Shown here piece after piece: positions 39,663 through 51,375 of a DNA stretch of 64,000 nt. A program made the translations under genes and the position numbers. This DNA comes from Liolophura sinensis. Lineage: Eukaryota > Mollusca > Polyplacophora > Chitonida > Chitonidae. Position 1 is the stretch's first letter. Every line of letters begins with the position of its first letter. The stretch spans positions 12,066,706 to 12,130,705 of the forward strand of contig NC_088296.1 in the NCBI RefSeq assembly GCF_032854445.1, read 5' to 3'. A model generated the notes under the pieces. The model searched no databases, had not been told where the DNA came from, and saw only the letters and a program-made list of their open reading frames with translations.

Positions 39663-39805
39663 ACGTACGTGGGAAGATCTTCCATCAACCCACGGGCCTC
39701 TACCCGGTTTGCTCCCACCATAATGCTGTACGCTGTCGTATAATATTGAAACATTCTTGAGTACGGCGTAAAAAACCATGCAATCAAAATAAATAAATAA
39801 AACAC
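39663..39805 (+). mobile_element. SINE tail fragment
   Basis: ACGTACGTGGGAAGATCTTC, CACCATAATGCTGTACGCTG, ATTCTTGAGTACGGCGTAAA and (AAAT)n. Internally deleted 3' half. Confidence 0.75.
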
Positions 39806-41084
39806 ATACACGCAAGCACGTATACTTTGCATGCACGCATTTATATCGCTGCACGTGTTTACACTGTATGTGTGTGTGTGTGTCATCCCCGTCAGGTCAG
39901 CCTGACCGAGACTAACCTCAGGTCCGGGACTCATGGTATTAACAAAGCTAAGTTAATAACTGTTTTGTGTGTACTGACTTTGATCCCATGTAGGTTGTGT
40001 TGATTTGCGTTTTCATGAAATGTAAGGGGGCGGTAATTGCACCTCATGCTAGTGAGTCGCGCAGTCAGGCATTTCCTGTGTCTCCATTACGTTAGATGTC
40101 GGTTACACACGATTTGCGGAGTCTCTGTGAAATTAGACTTGTTTATTTCACGTAGAGTTTTGAAGTGGGCCTGTGATGTGCTCTGTAGGCCTACATTCTT
40201 AGGATAATGAAATGAACACAATGAAGTGATCATACTTAATTATAGATTAGAGCGAGAGAAAAACACCTTACCATTTGTTTGCAAACATGATGATTTTCTG
40301 GGTTTGTCTCATTATTAACATACATTGTAGGTGCGGATAGGACGATATCATATAGATTATATATAGACATGGATAGACAGATGTTACATAGATATGGGAG
40401 GATATAGTAAGATGCAGGGAAAACACTATATCTAGAGGGGAATCAGTGCTGTGAAGGGGCTGTCATAAGATCAAAGTACGCGAAGTTCAGTAAACCCAGT
40501 AGGCCCCTTTTATGTTCCTCGTCAGTGACATAGAATGAACAGCGACCCATGAAAAATATCACGTGATCAATACATTTACTTCGGAACTGGCGTGCTGTTG
40601 ACGTCAGACGAAAAATATTGACCATGAACCAAATGAAAAAAATGCACGCATGTACATACAGGGATATATCACAGCTGTATAGCTCAGTGGCCGTCCGACA
40701 TTGTCTCATCGATATATTATATACTAGGACTCTAGTCGTGTCCTGATCCGGCTTCTATATCAGTTCTCATCTTATGTACTTTCTTTTCCCGTAGTAGTTT
40801 GCTGTATATTTAATACCGCTTGAATTCTGTGTGCAACTGTTGTAGCTATAGGCTAATCACATTATACTATTGTCAGAAAATCCAAAAATATAAAGTATAT
40901 TTTGAAAGTAATGTGTTTGAAAGCAAATGTGATGACAAATATAAATGGCACCCTCGATTGCCACTCAGCACCTGAAGTATAGAGCAAGAAAACAGGGGTG
41001 TTTGGCCCGGTGTCGTATAATGTGACGTATGATGTCTGGTCTCTTCGGCAGGATTCTCCAATGGTGGCAGCCCTTTGGTGGCAT

Positions 41085-41200
41085 GTAGACGCCCTGTCAC
41101 AAGAAAACACCATGTATGTACACACATCTAATGATTCTTCGTCGTCATATCGCTGAAAAATTGTTGAGTTCGACGTAAAACCCCAAGCATGCATTGTACA
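41085..41200 (+). mobile_element. SINE-like tail fragment
   Basis: GCCCTGTCACAAGAAAACAC, GATTCTTCGTCGTCATATCG, TTGTTGAGTTCGACGTAAAA, CCCCAAGC. Same tail type as 43919-44255, different upstream body. Confidence 0.65.
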
Positions 41201-42558
41201 TAGAAATGATTTGAGCCCAACTGCTTAAGTAATTTTATGGAAACTGGTATATTTCTTAAACTACGGCATTCGCATTATATCCCATCATTGGTTGTGGTCC
41301 AGAAGCTCTTGAGGTCTATATATTCTTAGACGACAGTTTGGCGTTTCATAATGACCTCTATCCTACACTGAGAGGCTATTTGAGTTTATTTTAGAGCCTA
41401 CATGTATATACACAATTCTAATTAGTAAATGAGCACATAAGAAAGTTTCAGATATAGTCAATATCATTTTTTACTCATGTGTTTCTTTTTTCTTCCTCAT
41501 AAACAATATACACGTACATCTCCAGCTCTTATGTGCTGACACTGGCGTCATCGATGATTAACATCAAGAAACTATGTCTTTGCAGTAAATGCAGCCATCA
41601 CATTTCAACAATTCAAAAGTTCCAACTTAAGTGCAAGCATGTGAGTTTATACAATACTGTAAGCACTAAATGAAAAAAGTTAGCAATGAAACACTTTCTC
41701 ATAAAACATTTCAGTCATGTCATAATGATATCAGTCATTTCTGTCTAATTGTCAGACTATAGTATCTTAAATCACAAACACAGGTCCAAATCAAAATCAC
41801 TTTCAGAGACCGAAGATGCAGAGTTCATACCTACATCTTGTATAAATCAGCAATGGTTTCAGACTAATGTATGTGTGGCCAGCCAAAGCCCAATAAAGGA
41901 GACCAATAAAGGCCAGGCCCTATCTGATTTGTCACTACAAAGCAGTCTGGTCTATCAGCAATTGCTGATTACTCTTCAATACTTATGTACATGTACCTGT
42001 AATGTATTCCACTGATAAGCTAAAGAACCCATGTCAGTGAGTGAATTTCAGTGAAGTACTTCATTTCAAAGCATTGGGACCAAGGATGGAGTGGATAGTG
42101 AAAAATAATTGCATATGATTTAGCACTGCACAGCACCTGCAAATGTTAATAAAAATGCCCAACACCATGGTTGTAATTTTAGACATTGCCAGAAAAGACA
42201 AGCTTCATCACAAAATCACAACTGTGTCACGGAAAAAGTGCTATTCATAAAATGTATCTGGCTTGCATGTCTCTAAAAGTTAACAAAGCGGGAGCATAGC
42301 TCAGAGAGGTCACAGGCACATGGTAGGGTTACAGGTTGCCATAAACTGGGTCAGCGATACCAGCATGTGATCTCTTACACCAGTTGATCAGGACCAGCTT
42401 TGAAATGACACCGAGCCATCCACTGACAATTAAGAGTAGAGTTAAAAGGGAACTGTTCTAATTATTTGTAGAGTGTAAATGTGTAAAATCATATGACGGG
42501 TTTACCTCCCCTCCTCAGATCACGTGCATTTCTCTCAGCTAAGTATTTTCTATTTCAG

Positions 42559-42608
42559 ACTGCCCAGTTTTGTCAAGTTGTGAAGCAAGGAGAGATTTGT
42601 GTCGACAG
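42559..42608 (+). other. TRIM-2 non-coding 5' exon (50 nt)
   Basis: It follows TTTTCTATTTCAG and ends CAG|GTAAGT; 50 nt, same length as 7303-7352 and clearly homologous. No ATG. It is probably spliced to 44415. Sequence upstream of it does not align with that upstream of the TRIM-1 exon. Confidence 0.6.
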
Positions 42609-43564
42609 GTAAGTCTTGTAAGGTCGAGTACATCTACTTTTATGACGAGATGTTTCTGTTAGGTGAGAGAATTGTCTATACCCGTCGTGATACCGACAGT
42701 ATTTAGTTGGTCTGGTCGTCCTCAAATCGACACAGGCTAGATATACGATTTGGACGTGTCTTTCTATAGACTCTACCCTCAGCCTCTAACACTGTCGATA
42801 CCCAGTCAGAATATTTCCATCTCACGAAAAACGACAAAAATTTTGGTTCATGTTGTTAATTGTGTCGATCTTGTCACTATATGTACAGGGGGATTGTACG
42901 TAAATTATTGCTGTGAGTTTCAGAAGCTTTGACCTTGACAAGGATTATGCAGACTTGTGCTCAAAGTCGATTACTGGCGGTGACGTGTAGCCTATAGTAC
43001 ACAAAGCCGGAACAACCCAACCAGGGATCGCTGTTTGTTTGTTTGCTTACTTGTTTACTTTTGTTTACAACGCTTGCTTGTCTGACTGAACCAAATATAA
43101 ACACTTGTATATAAGTGACCTTCTCTTCATCATGTCTGTTTTATGAAGTCCCAGATGTATATGTAATCATGAAGTGACTACACGTAGTATTGACGCCACT
43201 CACAGCAGACATTACAGCCTCCCATAGCGACCGTCAGGACCGTGGTATACCCACATGCAGGCCTGTTTTAACAGACACTAACCTACTTCTACAACCTATA
43301 GCTTACATATCTTTTGCTTAGGCTGATAGGTTGTCTTTATACTGTACGATTACCATGGCAGCAGCGCTGTATCTGTCTAGACATGTATGTCACATTTCTG
43401 GTGCGCAGCGAAGTCAACACTTACGGTTTAAACATTGTGTGTTTTATCAGCCTTGAACGCACAATACAGCAGCACTGTTTTAGTCTGTACTTCTGTGGTT
43501 CCTCACAATAACACAATAAAACACTGGAAGCTAAAAGAGGTTGACCTGTCACATTTTTTTCCAG

Positions 43565-43730
43565 AGAAACTTTGGACATTCGCCGCGATTATCATATAAT
43601 GTCCATTTCTCTTCGCTGCCACTGCAGACCATATGTTTGACTCGATTATCATGTAGGAATGAGTTCCTTTCCATGCCACTGTCATCCAGACGTTTGACTC
43701 GATTATCATATAGGGTCATGCATTCGTCAA
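43565..43730. repeat. 57-bp tandem repeat in TRIM-2 intron 1
   Basis: Units marked by TTTGACTCGATTATCATGTA and TTTGACTCGATTATCATATA about 57 bp apart; matches 8090-8310. Confidence 0.7.
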
Positions 43731-43796
43731 AAAATGCCTCGTACATGATAAACACTAAAATCGCCAAATGTCTAAGTAAACAGTTATTTCCTCTCA

Positions 43797-43846
43797 GAAT
43801 ATTCTTGAGTACGACGTAAAACACCAATCAAATAAATAAATAAATA
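43797..43846 (+). mobile_element. 5'-truncated SINE tail in TRIM-2 intron 1
   Basis: ATATTCTTGAGTACGACGTA then CACCAATCAAATAAATAAAT, flanked by ATTTCCTCTCAG on both sides. TRIM-1 has the empty site ATTTCCACTCAGGGAAGCG near 8473. A very short insertion but with a clear target duplication. Confidence 0.85.
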
Positions 43847-43918
43847 TTTCCTCTCAGGAAAGCGAGGCGCTCAAACTCTCCTCTAACATATGTATAGCAA
43901 CGCTTCCTCAGAAATAGC

Positions 43919-44255
43919 GTAGAGCGTCCGCTTCGTCCAGGATCAATCCTTGATCGAGTCACACCTAAGATTTTAAAAGAGGAAGTTGTAACTTCCTCGC
44001 ATGGAGTTCAGCATGAAGGGGATAGTGCAACGACTGGTTGACCCGTATCAGTATAATGGCTCGGGCGGGGCGGCTTACTTGCCTTCGGTAAGTCGTCTCA
44101 GTGAAGCAGCACTAAATAAAAGAGCGGTGGAAATCCGTCCTGCAACATGGAGGCACATTACACGTACATGCACCCTAAGGATTCCTTCGTCGTCATATGA
44201 CTGAAAAATTGTTGAGTACGACGTTAAACCCCAAGCACTCACTCACTCACTCAGC
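43919..44255 (+). mobile_element. SINE-like element, second family, in TRIM-2 intron 1
   Basis: It contains the perfect hairpin GAGGAAGTTGTAACTTCCTC and ends TTGAGTACGACGTTAAACCC and (CTCA)n. Flanked by TCAGAAATAGCG and TCAGCAATAGCG, an approximately 12-bp target duplication. TRIM-1 has one uninterrupted TTCAGCAATAGCGAC at about 8532-8546: an empty site. The 67-codon reading frame inside (44001-44204) belongs to the repeat. Confidence 0.85.
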
Positions 44256-44414
44256 AATAGCGACAAAAAATACTGTACCCCATATGTTGTTGGAAGAGAA
44301 GAGCAGGCACTGAACTGCAGATGGAGACGGTGTACTGTGTTGAAATTTTATATTTTCGTAAATGGGAGGACCTGTATTTGTACCAGTCTAAGTAATTAGC
44401 TGGTTTTATTTCAG

Positions 44415-45080
44415 TGAAAAACCAAACGTGTAATGGCTGAAAGTAAGGAAAATCGTGAAGAGGTTCTCACATGTCCGATATGTGTGGAAACATTCCGGAA
44501 ACCAGTAACGTTACCTTGTCAGCACAGTTTTTGCAGGGAGTGTATTGGTGTATATGCTGACAAGTCTAAACCGGGACAAACAGATGAGGCCTCCTGTAGC
44601 ACGGGGAGTGAGGGTGTTCACCAGCTGATCTCATGCCCTGTATGTAGGACACCAACTAGTCTGGGGAGAGAAGGTGTGGCTGGTCTGCCTCACAACTTTC
44701 ATCTGGCAGAAATAGTGGAGACGTTCTCTTCTGCTGTAAAGGTTGAAGATGACATCCCATATTGTTCTCTGTGTGAGGAGGATAATCAGGCTAAAGCTGT
44801 CAAGTTTTGTACCGACTGTCTGGCTTCTCTTCATCCCATGAAGGGGGCTATGAAACGTCACCGGCTGATTTCCTCCCAGGAGTACCTCTCACAGGAAACC
44901 TCACAGCGACAGACCAGCAGCAGGGATGAACAATCAACTCGGCAAGCGTCATGTGCGAGACATGGTCAGCCATTTGGCTTGTACTGTATCCCGTGCCGGA
45001 TGGTGATCTGTATGGGGTGTGTGGTTGACCATGCGGCACATGCTATGCGGGATATACCTTCTGCAGCTGAAATTGACAAG
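44415..45080 (+). CDS. TRIM-2 exon 2: RING, shortened B-box 1, B-box 2
   Basis: Acceptor GGTTTTATTTCAG, ATG at 44433, donor GACAAG|GTAAGG; 216 codons. The RING ligands are kept. A 6-nt insertion adds two residues in the RING loop (EASCSTG versus EASTG). At 44814-44819 a single GACTGT replaces the two GACTGT copies, 24 nt apart, seen at 9089 and 9113, deleting CLLYCKDC from B-box 1. This is a microhomology-bounded deletion that keeps frame. Confidence 0.92.
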
Positions 45081-48000
45081 GTAAGGCGAAAAAGGCATTC
45101 GTATATCAGCCATCAACCAAAGTGGATATTCTGAGTTATTAATAGTAAGGTCAATTCCCAAATCAACGATTGACACGAACCACGAAAAAACTAAGAAATT
45201 GTACAAAGTACAAGATTACCTTGAAAAAGAGGTGCAAAGAGAACTGTAGTAAACAGTCTTCAATGATGTTAGAAAGACGCAAGAAATGTTCTAAGCGAAT
45301 GGCTTAGAATCACTCTCTAAATCGTGTATCATGCTAGTATATAAGTCGATAATCAAAATAAATATAACATGACTTGGAACTATATATTGACCCAAAATTT
45401 GTGATCTGTTGTGAAGAATGGGGTTGTTTGTCCCGTACTGTAATGAGTCGTTTGGAAGGCGGATTTTGTAATGTAGCGTTGTTTCCATTACAGCCAGCTG
45501 TTTTGAACAAGAGTGGTGAACTGGAGAAAGTGCTAAAAGAAACCAAAGAATCACTGTCAGGAGTTATGAGGCTGCACAGTAAGATACAGGTTGGTATTTT
45601 TGATGACACTTGGTCAACTTGTGATTTATTGCATACTTGGTGACTCGTTTTGATTATGTAGAATAGTGCCATCATTCACAAATCCAGGAAATATACAGCT
45701 GTCAGTTATCTAGGCTAGATAAATCTCTATTCTGTCACATATGATATATGTACATTTTCAATTGAACAGTTAAACCCGAACAGCGACAACTTTTAACCAG
45801 AGCTTAAACATGGTAATGCACGGACTACTGCAGGGATTCATTTGCATGAGGGACGAGTCTATTTACCTCTTTCTGATTTATCTAACCAGACTATCATATC
45901 ATAATTATGACTTTCTTCCTAGTGACACACACGCGATATGCCCTCCTCAGGCAACTCCAGTAGATACATCATCGCCGATAATACGCTGTCATAATATCTA
46001 CATTGTATATACCTACTCCACATATGTGATGGGGTTTAGAGTTTGTGTTTGAACCAACCACTGGTGGTCTCCACAGCATAAAGGCTGCACCATCTCACCC
46101 TGCCCGGAGCACCAGTTGTGATGTTGAACCAACAACGTTTCTGAGTCGACACATACATGTGTATGTACGCCACTACATTAAAGGAAAATTCCCTCCAGCC
46201 AGGAAGTACATTGTTGACCCTGTTGTGTGGCGCTTATATTCCACTTGGTTGCACAAGCATGTATAATTTCTTGAACACACCCGCAATAGTCTGAAGGAGA
46301 TAATAAATGTTCCTTCTGTTTGGCAGGAAAACAAGGAACTTCACATTGAAGAGGTAGAAAGGGCTTATTGTGCAGCCTTGGAAGCCTTACAAACCTGGAA
46401 ACAACAGTCCTTAGATGGTATAAAAACCCGCTATTCACAGTGGAGTGTGGAGTGTAGCGCTATACTCAAACATTTCCAGCTACATGCTCAGGAAATGGAG
46501 AGGATGGTACAGGCTTCCAAGGATTTAGTAGCGTCAATGGACGTCGAGTTTTTACAAGTAAGTCAAACATGCACAATCTGTACCATTGGTTCAACTGCCT
46601 CAACTCTAGTTAAATACTTCAACTAACCACACAGGACAACGTGTCAATTATTTGTCAGCTTCAGAGAACATACAAAGTTTTCTTACATGTATGGGCTGTA
46701 GATATCTTGGTTCTGACCGCTCAATTGTAAACAAATGTGATATGTATGTTGTGTAAGTATACACAACCATTGTATACACAACCATTGTAAGTATAAATCT
46801 CATTTACCATTGTCACATTATTGAACCTGTGACAGGCCTCATACAATGGCCCTAATGAACAGTGATCAGGTGTTCAAATCCATCTCATGCTGCCAGATCT
46901 ACTAACGTGTAGATCCAGAGTTCAGCTGCTTCACTTTAGACTAATACACAACTCCAGGATTTCATCTATGTAATATTAAAAAAAGAGAACGTTGTTTGAT
47001 GCTTTTCGAAAACGACGTGCGAATACGAACAGGAATTTTAATCCTCATCCTTGTTTTATGCCCAAGTATATTTCATTTAAGCCTAAATTTTAATATAGGC
47101 CGTAACAAAGGATTGCTAACAGGAAGACCAGAATTTAACTTTTCTTCGTTATCCTGATGTCATTGGTTTATATCCCTCTCTTTAGAAGACTTCTACCCTG
47201 GTCTTCTGATTTATAGTCCGTGGTTAATACGACTGTGTGCCTTCTTCCCACAGCTGTTACAGGAAGGGGAGATAACTCTAGTGTCTTTCACTGTTACAAA
47301 ATTTTTGCCACAATACTTGGGAAATTGATACAGGATTGCTCTGGTAGTAGCATAGAATTAAATCCTTATCAAATACCTCAAGGTAGGATTTATACAACCA
47401 CTAACTTCAAGTTGCTTACTGTTTTACTCCAACTCAGTGGAACAAATCGTTTCATTTTCAAATAAGATTGGGTGATCGTGAAGCCTTTGGGTCAAAATTG
47501 TATGAAAAAGCTCGGTAGAATTTATTACACCGGAATTTAGAGCTGACTTTGACTGTGTGATTGACTAGGGAGTGGTCTAATTGTTTAAGGGAAGAGCCAA
47601 GGGCCTCTGTGTACTATAGGGGAGGTAAGACATTTCAGTTTTAACTGTGTTCTTGTTACCTGTTGTGGTGAAGGTATACCCTAATTCTTCTAAAACTTGG
47701 GACAGATATTAGTTGTGTTGAAAGTAGAATTTTACATTTGTTTACCAGCATTTTGGAAAAGCAAAGATATGAGTATGTTGTTCATTAGATGGTCCAGTGT
47801 GAGAAAAAAGAAACTCAATAATCCTGCCAGGATTACATATATATTGGATCAGATTTTAGAAGGAATAGGGTAGGTAAAGAATCTTTATTTCGGTTATCAT
47901 GGTTACATGATTTTATATGTATGCTCAAATGTGTTTGTTGACAGGTTTCCACGGACTTCACCAAAACGTATGTATAAATATGTTATACCTCTCTAGGTTT

Positions 48001-50252
48001 GTTATACATGTGAACATGTCAGCAGATGTGTTTCTGTAACACTGAGTACCAGCACTGTAGTTGTTCAAAACATAACCCAAGTGTAAAATATATCTAGTGT
48101 TCAAACATACATTTGCTCAGACAAATCAGACCTAACCTGCTAGGTATATCATGACATTTTCATAACTGTGTGGTACACAGGATTACCACACCACTGTGTC
48201 TCTTTGTTTTCTCTCCTCTTCTCACAGAACTGATGACCAGCTGAATGAGATAAGAGTAGATCTGGAGAAACATGAGGTCAGCAGAAAGAAGCTTCTAGAT
48301 TCTCTACAACATGACCAAGTTGTTCCTAGACAGGTGACTGTAAAAGAGACAGTGCAAGAACGTCAGGACTTAGAAGCAGCAGTCGGTGGACAAATGTCAC
48401 CCCTACATGTTACAAGTAGGTTCTTATATGTATAAAAGGTATACAGCAGGGTGTGCTCAAAGGACATAAACGACTTTAGGGTTTACACTAGTATGTGCAT
48501 CAAAGACACAAATGCAAAGTGGGGAAGGCCCACAGCTGTGTGTGTGCAAAACAGACGGTATTAAGAAGAAAACAAACCGACATGAGCTGTAACAAAGCAG
48601 GGCACACCCAGAAAAAGAACAGTATTCCAAGAGTAACAAGAATGTGAAGAGTTTACAAAGAGCACAGATAGTGTGAGGTGTACATTAGGGTGTGAACAAA
48701 AGAGAAACTGATGTCAGGCTTACAGTAGGGTGTGGGCAAAAGACACAGAGTACTGCGGTGTACAATAGGGTGTACACAGAAGACACAAACTAATGTAAGG
48801 TATGCATTAGGGTGTGCACAAACATAAACTTATTTTCGGCATTAATTAAGATGCTCAGAACAGACACAAACTAATTTGAGGTTTGCGTTAGTGTGGGCAC
48901 AGAAAAGACAAACTAATGTGAGCCAAAACAGATACAAAATAATGTGAGATATACACTGACGTGTGCACAAAAAATATAAACTAATGTGATAATGTGAGAC
49001 ATACAGTAGGGTGTGCACAGAAGATGCACACTAATGTAAGGCATACAGTACGGTGTGCACAATCTAACAGTAAATAAGAATATCAATAAAACAATAGGTA
49101 TGGGGTGAAAACAAGAAGACATTTTTTTCTTTTTGTAAATTTCCTGCAGAAAATTTAATCCTATACTTGATTACTACTAATAATTCTGATAGATTAAATA
49201 GCCTTTGAGGTATTGTGGCAAAGAAAGTCACTGAGTACTACACAGACAGCTTCGGTAGCTTGTTACTCCACGAATGCCAATAGGTGTACTACAGCTTCAC
49301 AGTGAATTGTGTGCTTAAATGTGCCATAAATGACAACTAAAACCATGTGTCGGATAGAGTTCTATTGTTCTTGTTGTAGGTGATAAGTTTTAAACTAATT
49401 AGAGCACTAAAAGTCTGTATTTTAACCTAGTACTTGGTCTATGTCGTACCCGTCATTTAGTGATGGGTCCAGTTCTTGTCGAAGCTCATCTCTTTCAGAC
49501 TGGCTGAAAATGATGTGTATAAATTACATTCGTGTCAGCAATATGTCATTTTATTCCCAGAGACTGTGTTCAGAAAGTAAAACCACGATATGTGTACAGG
49601 TATTTACACCTCAGTCTTACAGCGTGTGTTTATGGTTTGCTGTTGTTTATGATGCTTCTGTTGTGTTCTTGCAGAGCCGACGCTGAAATTCACAGAGACA
49701 GACGGCCGTGGGCTGAGAATCACTGAGAGCGGCTCAGTGGTAAAGGTTAAGGGCTTGTCCTGGGGGTGGTGTGGGAGAGCTGTGACAGGCGGGCGTTACC
49801 AGACGGGCAGGTACTACTGGGAGGTGCAGATCACCTGTTCACCTGACTGTTACTGTGGTGTAGGAGTGAGACAGGAGAGCTGTGGTTTGATGGGGAGGAC
49901 AGACGCTGGCCGTAACTCCTGGTACATTTGGATGGAGTACCGTGGTGATGAGGTCAAGTGTTATAGTCACTGTGGTGGTGAGATCAAACCTGACTATCGA
50001 CAGTACAGACGTTACACACGACCTCATCACCTGGGTGTGTACCTGGACTGTGATGACTACACACTGACAGTCCTGGACTGTGACAACAACCAGGTAATAG
50101 GCACTGTTAGTGATGTTGCCGTCACAGGGCCTCTCGTGCCATGGGTTGTGTTTTATGCCGGGTCTGGATCTGGATCTGTGTTTGCTCGTCTGGTAACGGG
50201 TGACTCTGCAACTGTGCCTCAAGTTCTCTGTGATATGATAAGCACTTCCTGA
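44433..50252 (+). CDS. TRIM-2: RING/B-box/coiled-coil/B30.2-SPRY protein, 587 aa, six coding exons
   Basis: Spliced CDS: join(44433-45080, 45494-45589, 46327-46557, 47945-47967, 48228-48415, 49675-50252), 1764 nt including TGA; all junctions GT-AG and in frame. RING, B-box 2, coiled coil and SPRY are complete. B-box 1 lacks one CxxC pair because 24 nt are missing, so it can hold at most one full zinc site; the rest of the protein is open. It is predicted to be an E3 ubiquitin ligase whose SPRY binds a different target or variant from TRIM-1, given strong SPRY divergence (inference). It lies in duplicate block B2 and shares exon lengths with TRIM-1 from exon 3 onward. Its region upstream of the 5' exon is unrelated to that of TRIM-1, so regulation may differ. 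Confidence 0.92.
45494..45589 (+). CDS. TRIM-2 exon 3: coiled coil, 96 nt
   Basis: Acceptor TTCCATTACAG, donor CAG|GTTGGT. 32 codons, phase 0. Differs from TRIM-1 exon 3 at about five residues. Confidence 0.9.
46327..46557 (+). CDS. TRIM-2 exon 4: coiled coil, 231 nt
   Basis: Acceptor CTGTTTGGCAG, donor TTACAA|GTAAGT; 77 codons, phase 0, 71 of 77 residues identical to TRIM-1. Confidence 0.92.
47101..47820. other. About 720 bp present only in TRIM-2 intron 4
   Basis: Flanking intron sequence aligns with TRIM-1 on the left (TAAATTTT..ATAGGC) and right (CTGCCAGGATTACATATATA), but this stretch has no counterpart there. No terminal repeats or target duplication could be made out. It includes an 81-codon open frame I do not recognise. 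Confidence 0.6.
47945..47967 (+). CDS. TRIM-2 exon 5: 23-nt micro-exon
   Basis: Acceptor TGTTTGTTGACAG, donor AAAAC|GTATGT. Encodes VSTDFTK plus two bases. Preceding intron 4 carries about 720 bp (47101-47820) not present in TRIM-1. Confidence 0.88.
48228..48415 (+). CDS. TRIM-2 exon 6: end of coiled coil and linker, 188 nt
   Basis: Acceptor CTCTTCTCACAG, donor TTACAA|GTAGGT. Same length and phase as TRIM-1 exon 6, with one amino-acid difference. Confidence 0.9.
48660..49060. repeat. 42-bp minisatellite in TRIM-2 intron 6
   Basis: Same repeat as 12720-13350, ending early: the regular 3' units and the following SINE-like element of TRIM-1 are missing. Confidence 0.85.
49675..50252 (+). CDS. 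TRIM-2 exon 7: B30.2/SPRY domain, 578 nt, terminal
   Basis: Acceptor TGTGTTCTTGCAG; TGA at 50250-50252. Core SPRY strands (GRYYWEV, HLGVYLDCDD, LVPWV) are unchanged, while the segments between them differ heavily from TRIM-1, including the stretches after YYWEV and around the WYI strand. The final 20 codons and the sequence just past the stop are again nearly identical. The domain is complete and probably functional. Confidence 0.92.
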
Positions 50253-51375
50253 CCATCGGGTAATTATTCATTACATCTTTTCCAGCATGTTATAATTTGT
50301 TGAAATGGACTGCTTAATTAGGTTTTTTTATTCAGACAAACTCACCAATTTGCACATAGATGTTTTAGTTAATGTCAGCAGTGTGGCTAATTCAGTATGT
50401 ATAGCTTCTTCTGCAAAGTGGTCAGTGATCTGTCACAAGCTTACAGCTTGGTGTAGTTATACACAGTCTGTCTGACTTGTCCTGAACATCAATGTCTGTT
50501 TTCTTCCAGACAAAATACATGTAGATAATGGCTGGGTAGTTTTAGTTTTAGTAATAGTGACTTGTAAATCAGTGTAATCAGGAGTGTCACTGAGCAAAAC
50601 AGGTCACAGTTTATACATGGCAATACATACAGTCATCAGGGTACATGTAGTAGGATGTACATTTGTGACAAAAAACCGTGGCAAAATTAAAAACCAATAG
50701 TCTGCATATGTAGAATAGTGCACTTACAACGTAACTGACAGTTCATTTCACTTTAAATTCACTTTCTGTAACCATAAATTTGCGTTACACTTTGTCAAAT
50801 CTGATCTTTTTTCGGAGCACTGGTCTTCTCATAGTTGGGAAGTAGAGGATACGATGTTGAGACTCTTGTGCCTAACCTCTTAGAAACTTGCCGCCGTATT
50901 TGGCCAACTTGAAAAAAAAAGTTTTTCCTCTCACAGAACGCGAGTACCTCTATGTACCTCTGACTACAAAAAAACAGCCTTTTTCGAAGTAAGTGACTTT
51001 CTTAGAAAGTGGCTTAGGGTTTAAAAAATTATTTTTCTTTCCGGAATAGGCCCGGTATGTCATAACCCAGAAGTGGTTTCAGATTAAATCGTAAAAACAG
51101 ATCGGATCACACTGACGTTGTTGTATCACACTGACGTTGTTGTTGCAGCACGTTAAACCTGATAATTCTGTTTTGAATGATACTAGTGACGTTTTTTGAG
51201 GAAGTGAACTATAATTTATATTGGGTTTGAGAGTGATTACCTGGCTGAAAGGTATTACATAACTAGCGACAACAAAGAAATAGATCACGTGGTCGGGTGC
51301 AGGTAGAGCCTTTGGCACCTGGCCTCAGATGCAGATTTGACTGGAACAGGTTGGTTGGGTAAGCTACATGTAGTC

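Larger units (their letters stand above)
39481..42558. other. Stretch between A3 and TRIM-2
   Basis: SINE fragments listed separately; otherwise no gene recognised. It should hold the TRIM-2 promoter. It does not align with 5976-7302. Confidence 0.5.

Noticed and set aside
39618-39934. Minus-strand overlapping frames of 78 and 147 codons
   Set aside because: Formed by a SINE tail and its flank; the same tail gives similar frames elsewhere (for example near 59620-59874).
42285-42440. tRNA-like GGGAGCATAGCTCAGAGAGG
   Set aside because: A-box-like only; no matching B box or foldable cloverleaf found.
44001-44204. 67-codon frame upstream of TRIM-2
   Set aside because: Lies wholly within the second-family SINE-like element.
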